In this document: positions 8,209-15,202 of the stretch, piece after piece | Layout of the letters: the number at the start of each line of letters is the position of its first letter | Numbering within the stretch: the first letter of the stretch is position 1 | From: Botryococcus braunii | Lineage: Eukaryota > Chlorophyta > Trebouxiophyceae | Direction of reading: 5' to 3' | NCBI GenBank assembly: GCA_002005505.1 | Contig: MVGU01001984.1 | Coordinates: 1-15,202 of the forward strand | Length of the DNA: 15,202 nt | The notes under the pieces: model-generated | Told to the model about the DNA's origin: nothing | Databases searched by the model: none | What the model saw: only the letters and a program-made list of their open reading frames with translations | Program-made: the position numbers and the translations under genes

Positions 8209-9042
8209 AAAACCCCTTTTGGTTCAGCCCTTCCTCCTTTCAGCTTTCGAAGTCGAGCCATCCCCTCTCCAATCTTACCCTCTTTCTCTACACTTCCTTA
8301 TTGATTGGGTTGGCCCTTGACCTTTACGTGTAGCTGAGCACGTGGGTGGGTGAAACCCTTGTAAAGGATTTGCGTTTCAAATTTTGCTGATGGCCTGGCC
8401 CAATGACTGACCCACATGAGGATGGAACCAAGAATAGTATGATGTTGCCTGTTGTGATGACCAGATGGGCCAGTAAGCCACCCAAGCTCCAGAGAATGCA
8501 AGTCATCATCTCCTCTTCATCACTTGCTCTTCCTTAAACTGCCAACTCAATTCCAGAAGATGCAAACAAAAACCATCACCTTCTCTTCATTCTTGCCACT
8601 TTCTGTCTGCCTGCTCTGCACCACTGATCAGAAAAATTCATGAGAAACTGATCTTCTAAATTGGCCAGATTTCCTCAATGAAAATGTTAAACAGTGTTGA
8701 ACGTCATGCCACTGCTCATTGAAGCTGTGCAGATTTCCTCAAAAAGTAAGTTTCCCAAAAGAATATTGGTTTATGCCCCAAAATTTATTTGAGTTCCTAA
8801 AAGTTTGAAAGCCACCTCAAAGTATTAGTGACAGGGAACCCAGATGTGAGTTGGAGGGTCTTCTTCAGGAAGCACTTCAAGAGGGGTACGTGCCGACCCT
8901 GCCTCACCAGGGTGGGGCAGGCCCCGTGGTCCGATGATGCGCGCGAGGCGATGCTTGCAGCCAACCAGCCATCACTCTATCTCACATCGCTTGTCTTTGA
9001 ACTCTGCGACATGCCCATGCTGTGCGGCCGTGCTTGATCCGG
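8209..9042. other. Single-copy segment S2 (no gene recognised)
   Basis: This is 2661-3492 in copy A and 13760-14592 in copy C. It is ordinary complexity DNA, AT-richer in the middle, becoming CpG-rich after about 8890. It holds AAA|GTAAGT donor matches (3196, 8746, 14297) and a motif, GACCTTTACGTGTAGCTGAG then CACGTGGGTGGGTGAAACCC, that resembles the degenerate repeat field further downstream. A 69-codon open frame at 8828-9037 starts with GTG and matches nothing I know. Copy A lacks a G (GTGGTGGG) and a C (CTTATTC) found in B and C. Confidence 0.7.
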
Positions 9043-9172
9043 TCCTGCAAGCCTGCCCGAGGTTGACGAGCCTCTCCCGGCACCTCGATAGTGAACTCCT
9101 GCGAACCTGCGCAGGGGTGGTGAGCCGCTCCCGGCACCTCGATCTGCTCCTGCGAGCCTGCCCGGGGGTGGG
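9043..9172. repeat. GC-rich ~52-bp tandem repeats, copy B
   Basis: Units start at 9043, 9097 and 9148. They open the most CpG-dense part of the unit, and the promoter-like motifs follow within 70 bp. Confidence 0.88.
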
Positions 9173-9185
9173 GGGAAAGGGTGGG
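9164..9185 (+). other. G-quadruplex motif, copy B
   Basis: Same run pattern as copy A. A G12 homopolymer (9217-9228) and the G6-C-G5-A-G6 stretch at 9260-9278 follow, so the plus strand has three G-run clusters within about 115 bp. Confidence 0.7.
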
Positions 9186-9229
9186 TATGTCGCCGGCTTA
9201 AAGCCATGCCCCGTAAGGGGGGGGGGGGT

Positions 9230-9402
9230 GATGGCCAATCGGAGCGGCTGGAGAGGCTTGGGGGGCGGGGGAGGGGGGTGTAGTCCTGCACGCGCCTGCC
9301 ATTTGCCTCTTTTTGCGTTTAATTGGCCCGGCACGCGCCCGGCATGCGCCTCTTTAAACCTTTAAGCAGTCCGGCACATGGTCGCCACGTGGCCGTCACG
9401 TG
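9230..9402 (+). promoter_or_regulatory. CpG-rich promoter-like island, copy B
   Basis: CCAAT is at 9235-9239, the GC box is within 9261-9270, inverted CCAAT is at 9322-9326, and the E-boxes are at 9375-9402. CCAAT (NF-Y), GC boxes (Sp/KLF) and CACGTG (USF, MYC/MAX and relatives) commonly occur together in animal polymerase II CpG promoters. The orientation of any transcription cannot be told, because NF-Y and E-boxes work both ways; the TTTAAA and downstream poly(A) match would favour plus. No transcript evidence is available here. Confidence 0.45.
9375..9402. promoter_or_regulatory. Three E-boxes at exact 11-bp spacing, copy B
   Basis: CACATG 9375, CACGTG 9386, CACGTG 9397. Each CACGTG contains a CpG, so binding could be methylation-sensitive. 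Confidence 0.6.
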
Positions 9403-9487
9403 TCTCACATCTTCAAGCAGCTAACATCAGCAGCACTGCTCCCTTTTAACATCCTACTGCCAGCATGCCTGACCTCCCAATTGGATT

Positions 9488-9890
<403 letters not shown>

Positions 9891-10106
9891 GGGCAGTGGC
9901 ATGTGGGTGACCCATGCTCCTTTCTAACATGTGGCTGGGTTGACAGTTTTCTTGCTAGAGGTGGCTGGGCAGGTGGGCGGGTCGACCCTTCATCCCAACG
10001 TGTGGCTACCCATTTAAGTTGACGCTTGGCTGGGCATGTGGGTGGGTGGATATTCGACCTTTACATGTGAATGGGCATGTGGGTGGGTTGTCCCTTCACG
10101 TGGCAT
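9891..10106. repeat. Degenerate GTGGGTGGGT repeat field, copy B
   Basis: Same length (216 bp) as in copy A. A related solitary unit sits in S2 near 8317-8360, so the word family was spread within the unit before the 5.55-kb amplification. It includes a GGGTCGACCC palindrome at 9979-9988. No known repeat family is recognised. Confidence 0.7.
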
Positions 10107-10668
10107 AGCACATCGCCCAATCAATGGAAGCGAGTGAATGATGAGAAAGATCAGGTGAAGCGGGGCAGTGTGCAAAGGGTGGCATTGTGTAGGTATGTTG
10201 GAAACGTGTGTGTTTTGTGCCACTGATATGAGCATAAAAGAGGTGCGCAACATGCCTGCTCTCCCGCCCCAGCCCTGCATTGAAGATGATCGTGCCTGTC
10301 TATTCCAGCCTCAATTCCCCTTGGTCACAATCTCCTTCCCCAGCAGCTCCAAGTCCACTGACTGTACATCTATACAGGAATTGACTCCACATCCTTCCCA
10401 GCATTTTCCTGTTCTGCATGTGAGTAGGGTGGCTCCTGCACCTTTTCAAAGCTCTTCACAGCATCCCCTTATTGCACCCAGCTTGGGCTTTCTCTGCGGG
10501 TGCCTCAAAGGATCTTTGGCTCCCCTGAGGGGCTTCAAGTTTAATTTGGCCTTTTCGATATGTGCTGCTGGTTGAGGGGCTCCAGCGACCTTCCCCCATA
10601 AAATCCCAAACATTTGCCTTGCTGACATTTTCTTCATGTCCGGAAAGGTGGCTGCGCGTGCACACACG

Positions 10669-10670
<2 letters not shown>
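10107..10670. other. Single-copy segment S4 with a 126-codon ORF
   Basis: This is 4565-5128 in copy A. It starts with a CCAAT-like CGCCCAATCAATGG, has CATAAAAG near 10233, and carries the ORF described separately. The rest is ordinary complexity DNA up to the TG block. Confidence 0.6.
10195..10575 (+). other. 126-codon ATG ORF, coding status unproven, copy B
   Basis: The peptide is identical to that at 4654-5034. A single-G difference just upstream (CAAAGGGTGG here, CAAAGGGGTGG in A) changes whether the frame extends further 5', which again suggests the frame is not constrained upstream. Confidence 0.15.
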
Positions 10671-10713
<43 letters not shown>

Positions 10714-10728
10714 TGTGTGTGTGTGTGT

Positions 10729-10761
<33 letters not shown>
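10671..10761. repeat. TG microsatellite block III, copy B
   Basis: 91 bases with two GTGGTG interruptions absent from copy A. Confidence 0.98.
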
Positions 10762-10762
<1 letters not shown>

Positions 10763-10782
10763 GGCCTGGTGTTGGTTTCCCA

Positions 10783-10804
10783 CCTCCAGAGAAGCCTCTG
10801 GAGG
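10783..10804. repeat. 9-bp stem-loop after TG block, copy B
   Basis: Stem and loop are the same as at 5235-5256, 21 bp beyond the TG tract. With the stem-loop before CA block I, two of the three microsatellite blocks have a perfect hairpin at one edge. Confidence 0.85.
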
Positions 10805-11052
10805 GGTACTCACGACGAGAACCACGAGAAGGTCCCAGGCCCTCTCCCGTCACACCTGCGCACCCCCACACACGATTTTGCAGTACCTGCAGAGAGAAAC
10901 TGTGGGCCTGCAAGGTCTCAAGGGCAGGCAAGGGTCACATGGGGTCAGGAAAGATAGACACTATACAGCATAATAATAGAAAAATGAATCGTGATGAGTG
11001 CTGGTCGACAAGCATGCAAAGGTTGCGGCCGACTCAACCAGGCTCATCGATA

Positions 11053-11409
11053 TCAAACATCATCCTCCTCCTCAGAGTAATACCGACGTACCAGTCGAGG
11101 TGGCGGGCGCTCTGGGGTCTGTGGAGCCAGAGCATGAGACGAACTGGCAACTACAGGAGGGTGGCCATCGAGGAAGGATATCTGCCATCCAGACCGTAAA
11201 GCATGCAAGTAAACTATGTGGCCGGTGGTCCGGGGCATACCCGGATCTGATCTGCTACCGTAAACGACGACGACAGGACCTACTGGAGGTCCTGGGGGAG
11301 CCGCACCTACGTACCTTAACTTCCAAGTCCGACCTCTATCTCGCGATGTAAGACGGACAAAGTAAACAAGATCAAGAAATAGGACGAATCCAACAAATAC
11401 AAGAGCCAT
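11053..11409 (-). other. 118-codon ATG ORF (minus), coding status unproven, second intact copy
   Basis: Identical peptide to the one at 5505-5861, as expected from the indel-free alignment of this part of copies B and C. Confidence 0.18.
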
Positions 11410-11466
11410 GATCGATAACTGCGAAAAATAGTAGGTTTTGCAACAGGCACGATGTTAGTCAAGACA

Positions 11467-11669
11467 GAAGACGAACAGTGGTCTGAGTTGCCCTTCGTCC
11501 GTTCAAGGCCATCCTCCGGAGGGGTCGAAAACGGGTGCACAGTAACCGCCTCGAAGACGATGCACAGTAACGATTCGTTACTAACGAATCGAAGTCGGAA
11601 GATGAACAGCACTGAGTTGCCCTTGGTCCGTTCAAGGCCATCCTCCCCAGGGGTCGAAAACGGGTGTAC
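11467..11669. repeat. Duplicated ~73-bp boxes around a palindrome, copy C
   Basis: This corresponds to 5919-6121 at offset 5548 with no difference that I can see. The boxes are 11467-11540 and 11598-11669. Confidence 0.9.
11571..11591. repeat. 21-bp perfect palindrome, copy C
   Basis: Identical to the copy B palindrome, including the overlapping second dyad. Confidence 0.94.
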
Positions 11670-11915
11670 TCAGCGACAATAGCAAATCTCCCCAAACGAG
11701 GTCACACATTTTGGTCCGAAATTTGCCACGACCGGGATTGTCCCCACTTGAAGGAAGGAATTTGCGTCAAAACCCCACACAAATTTGATCTCTTTGAAGT
11801 TGCCAGTATGTGTGAGCAGTACACATATATAGCAGTGCCTTGCATTCATGTACACGGGGTTCTGGTTCGGATACTGGCCACATCTGCTGCCAGAAATCCC
11901 ACCCAAAGACACAGG

Positions 11916-11995
11916 TACGGTGAACGCCACATGTCCCCAGCACAGTTTAAACTACTACGGTGAACGCCACATGTCCCCAGCACAGTTTTAACTTC
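11916..11995. repeat. 40-bp tandem duplication, copy C
   Basis: Same as 6368-6447 at offset 5548. Confidence 0.93.
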
Positions 11996-12485
11996 CATGA
12001 TAGTCGACTCACTACCGTCATGGTGGTAGTAAGTGACATGAGGTCGACCAGCAAGCTCACTCGCATGACTCTTCATAACCAGGAATACGTTGTTGCATTA
12101 CACAGACTCATATCTGGCGTTCCACAGGTTGTTGGGCTAACCTTGAAACCACCAGGAAGCAACTGTATGAAAACTTGTCTGTCTGTGCTGTTCCTCAAGC
12201 TTGCTTATGCTGGGTGGAGGAAAAGACGTTTTGTGTATGTATGGGGCCCCCCGGGGTCACGGGGACTATTTGTGGTGCTTACATAAAACTTTCTCCGCGT
12301 GTGCCGGGTCATGCACACTTACACTTTACTTGGTACTTGGAAAGGCTTGATCGTTGTAGCCCCGCTGTTGTTTCACTCTCCTACCCCTTCTTTCCTTGCA
12401 TCCCGCTCAATGATCGTGTGTTCTGCACCCGCACTCATTTATTGCAGAATAAGGATGTATGAGATGAGAGACTTGACACAATTTG

Positions 12486-12499
12486 AAGTTGATCAACTT
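12486..12499. repeat. 14-bp perfect palindrome, copy C
   Basis: The palindrome is intact. One T is missing just upstream relative to copies A and B (CAATTTG for CAATTTTG). Confidence 0.9.
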
Positions 12500-12635
12500 T
12501 ATGAAGTATCACCAAGATTAAGAATGACACGAACAAGTACTCCTGAAACTTCGAAACGGGAAAGTGATTCATGGTCCTTAACTCACTTGCTTTAATGAGT
12601 TTTGGTCCACTGATAGGATAAAAATAGGTGTTAGA

Positions 12636-12641
12636 AATAAA
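12636..12641 (+). terminator. AATAAA poly(A)-signal match, copy C
   Basis: Identical context to the other copies. Confidence 0.2.
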
Positions 12642-13156
12642 GAATTACCCAAAACGTAAGATGGTCGACGTCAAAAAGGCTTGTGTGAGAATGACCTCAC
12701 ACTCGTGTATCCCCATATAGGACACCATCAGACGGACGGACATCACGCAAATTATACACATGTGCAGTGCATGTCGTATAAGCGTACCTCAAAAAAGATG
12801 TAAGCGTGTGCACTCAACACAAGCATAAAAGTAGCTGCTGCTGCATACTCTGTGATTGTTACCCGGCAAACACATATCCTGTTTAATAGAGACAAGCAAC
12901 ATTTTTAGGCTTGACCATTTGTCGAGTAAGACAGCGGTGTGGTCACGGACTGCAGTGGCAAACATAGTGTCGCCCTTGACAGTGTATCCAACGTTGTTGG
13001 CTCAAGTATAAGAACACTACCAACAGATTCTGGACAAACAGAAACGACAACGTTAGTTCAAGTACCAAATTGTATAGAGGATCCAGGTATTAAGCCGGTG
13101 TCATTATGGAAATGAGTATACTCGTGACAATATTTACCGCAATAGACACTTGGCTA

Positions 13157-13185
13157 TGGGCGGCAACGTCAGCTGTTGCCGCCCA
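13157..13185. repeat. GC-rich stem-loop before CA block I, copy C
   Basis: Stem and loop are unchanged from the other copies. Confidence 0.92.
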
Positions 13186-13221
13186 TCCACATGATTCACG
13201 TACCCCCCTTCCCCCGCTCCA

Positions 13222-13236
13222 ACACACACACACACA

Positions 13237-13283
<47 letters not shown>

Positions 13284-13567
13284 ACCACACACACACACAC
13301 ACACACACACCACACACACACCACACCACACCGCACACACACCACACACACACCGCGCCGCGCTTACGCGCACACACGCGCGCGCGCGCGCACACATATG
13401 TCCAGACGCCAACACACACCCACACACCACCACACCACACACACACACACACACACACCACACACACACACCACACACACCACCACACCACACACACACA
13501 GCACACGCACACCCTCACGCACACACGCACATGCACACGCGCACGCTCACGCAAACGCACACACACA

Positions 13568-13631
<64 letters not shown>

Positions 13632-13639
13632 CACACCAC
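13222..13639. repeat. CA microsatellite block I, copy C (418 bp)
   Basis: Many more CC interruptions than in A or B (for example CCACACCACACCGC near 13321). These may be true variants or miscalled lengths near the contig end. Confidence 0.97.
13354..13400. other. Alternating CG/CA core with Z-DNA potential, copy C
   Basis: Shares the CCGCGCCGCGCTTA left edge with copy B, with one T-to-C difference (TTACG for TTATG). Confidence 0.6.
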
Positions 13640-13671
13640 CTCCCGCCCCCCAAATCAGATGCGCCTGTGCA

Positions 13672-13759
13672 TCCCTCCCGCCGTCTCTCTCCCTCCCCGC
13701 CCCGTCTATCTTTTTCATTCTTCCTCCCTACCTTCTCACCTTCTCCTCCTCCCCCTCAG
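13672..13759 (+). promoter_or_regulatory. Polypyrimidine tract with 3' splice-site match, copy C
   Basis: Unchanged from copy B. With GTAAGT at 14297 the implied exon is again 537 nt. Confidence 0.4.
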
Positions 13760-14592
13760 AAAACCCCTTTTGGTTCAGCCCTTCCTCCTTTCAGCTTTCG
13801 AAGTCGAGCCATCCCCTCTCCAATCTTACCCTCTTTCTCTACACTTCCTTATTGATTGGGTTGGCCCTTGACCTTTACGTGTAGCTGAGCACGTGGGTGG
13901 GTGAAACCCTTGTAAAGGATTTGCGTTTCAAATTTTGCTGATGGCCTGGCCCAATGACTGACCCACATGAGGATGGAACCAAGAATAGTATGATGTTGCC
14001 TGTTGTGATGACCAGATGGGCCAGTAAGCCACCCAAGCTCCAGAGAATGCAAGTCATCATCTCCTCTTCATCACTTGCTCTTCCTTAAACTGCCAACTCA
14101 ATTCCAGAAGATGCAAACAAAAACCATCACCTTCTCTTCATTCTTGCCACTTTCTGTCTGCCTGCTCTGCACCACTGATCAGAAAAATTCATGAGAAACT
14201 GATCTTCTAAATTGGCCAGATTTCCTCAATGAAAATGTTAAACAGTGTTGAACGTCATGCCACTGCTCATTGAAGCTGTGCAGATTTCCTCAAAAAGTAA
14301 GTTTCCCAAAAGAATATTGGTTTATGCCCCAAAATTTATTTGAGTTCCTAAAAGTTTGAAAGCCACCTCAAAGTATTAGTGACAGGGAACCCAGATGTGA
14401 GTTGGAGGGTCTTCTTCAGGAAGCACTTCAAGAGGGGTACGTGCCGACCCTGCCTCACCAGGGTGGGGCAGGCCCCGTGGTCCGATGATGCGCGCGAGGC
14501 GATGCTTGCAGCCAACCAGCCATCACTCTATCTCACATCGCTTGTCTTTGAACTCTGCGACATGCCCATGCTGCGCGGCCGTGCTTGATCCG

Positions 14593-14718
14593 TCCTGCAA
14601 GCCTGCCCGAGGTGACGAGCCTCCCGGCACCTCGATAGTGAACTCCTCGAACCTGCGCAGGGGTGGTGAGCCGCTCCCGGCACCTCGATCTGCTCCTGCG
14701 AGCCTGCCCGGGGGTGGG
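14593..14718. repeat. GC-rich ~52-bp tandem repeats, copy C (with deletions)
   Basis: Units start at 14593, 14644 and 14694. The first two have lost bases (CCTCCCGG for CCTCTCCCGG, CTCCTCGAA for CTCCTGCGAA), part of the noise near the window end. Confidence 0.82.
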
Positions 14719-14731
14719 GGGAAAGGGTGGG
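14710..14731 (+). other. G-quadruplex motif, copy C
   Basis: The motif is intact; the downstream G tracts are one or two bases shorter than in copy B. Confidence 0.7.
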
Positions 14732-14774
14732 TATGTCGCCGGCTTAAAGCCATGCCCCGTAAGGGGGGGGGGGT

Positions 14775-14945
14775 GATGGCCAATCGGAGCGGCTGGAGAG
14801 GCTTGGGGGGCGGGGAGGGGGTGTAGTCCTGCACGCGCCTGCCATTTGCCTCTTTTTGCGTTTAATTGGCCCGGCACGCGCCCGGCATGCGCCTCTTTAA
14901 ACCTTTAAGCAGTCCGGCACATGGTCGCCACGTGGCCGTCACGTG
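14775..14945 (+). promoter_or_regulatory. CpG-rich promoter-like island, copy C
   Basis: All named motifs are kept despite small G-tract losses: CCAAT about 14780, GC box about 14810, and E-boxes 14918-14945. Confidence 0.43.
14918..14945. promoter_or_regulatory. Three E-boxes at exact 11-bp spacing, copy C
   Basis: CACATG 14918, CACGTG 14929, CACGTG 14940. The spacing survives although flanking sequence shows indels. Confidence 0.6.
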
Positions 14946-15031
14946 TCTCACATCTTCAAGCAGCTAACATCAGCAGCACTGCTCTCCTTTTAACATCCTA
15001 CTGCCAGCATGCCTGACCTCCCAATTGGATT

Positions 15032-15122
15032 CCCCCCCCCCCCCCCCCCCCACACACACCACACACACACACACACCACCACACACACACACAACACCAC
15101 CACCACACACACACACACACAC

Positions 15123-15154
<32 letters not shown>

Positions 15155-15182
15155 ACACACACACCACACCACACACACACAC
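15032..15182. repeat. Poly-C plus CA microsatellite block II, copy C (at window end)
   Basis: An uninterrupted C20 lacks the T seen in A and B. The CA run is rich in CC and AA interruptions and ends in ATTTCCACGCCCACATC, where the other copies have GACATTTTGACGCGC. This looks like degraded read quality at a contig edge. Confidence 0.9.
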
Positions 15183-15202
15183 ATTTCCACGCCCACATCT
15201 TT

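Larger units (their letters stand above)
11092..15202. repeat. Tandem repeat unit, copy C (partial)
   Basis: The third copy is cut by the window end inside CA block II. Over its first ~1.4 kb it matches copy B with no indel (constant offset 5548). It then has small losses: a T at about 12484 and a G at about 13104, followed by a cluster after 14590. It shares with copy B, against copy A, the short CG-core junction in CA block I, so B and C are the closer pair. One clear substitution lies near 14574, giving GCGCGG where B has GTGCGG. Confidence 0.96.

Overview
The window is eukaryotic, probably animal, nuclear repetitive DNA. It carries long CA/TG microsatellites, CpG-rich patches, CCAAT/GC-box/E-box motifs, splice-like signals and polypyrimidine tracts, and it has no bacterial-style gene packing. 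I recognise no protein-coding gene, rRNA, tRNA, snRNA, transposon or CRISPR array. I cannot assign a species or phylum from the sequence.

The whole window is one head-to-tail tandem array of a unit of about 5.55 kb. Taking the first base as the phase, copy A is 1-5543, copy B is 5544-11091 (5548 bp) and copy C is 11092-15202 (partial, about 74% of a unit). Copies are almost identical outside the microsatellites. For example, 880-2107 aligns to 6448-7675 with no indel, and 5450-6930 aligns to 10998-12478 with no indel. Nearly all length change is in three microsatellite blocks per unit. The remainder is single-base indels, concentrated in the first ~870 bp and after about 14590, which look like long-read assembly noise at contig ends.

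Layout of one unit, using copy B coordinates: a segment holding a 118-codon minus-strand ORF (5505-5861); a duplicated ~73-bp box around a 21-bp palindrome (5919-6121); a 40-bp tandem duplication (6368-6447); 1.2 kb of single-copy DNA with a 14-bp palindrome and an AATAAA (6448-7610); an 11-bp-arm stem-loop (7611-7639); CA block I with an embedded alternating CG core (7676-8088); a polypyrimidine tract ending in a good 3' splice-site match (8121-8208); about 0.8 kb of single-copy DNA with a GTAAGT donor match (8209-9042); a CpG-rich island with ~52-bp repeats, a G-quadruplex motif, CCAAT and GC boxes, and three E-boxes spaced exactly 11 bp apart (9043-9402); a poly-C/CA block II (9488-9611); a degenerate GTGGGTGGGT repeat field (9891-10106); 0.56 kb with a 126-codon ORF (10107-10670); TG block III (10671-10761); and a 9-bp stem-loop (10783-10804).

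My best reading is a macrosatellite (long-unit tandem repeat), possibly one that makes a long non-coding RNA from its CpG-rich island. The array structure is seen directly. Transcription, splicing and any function are inference.
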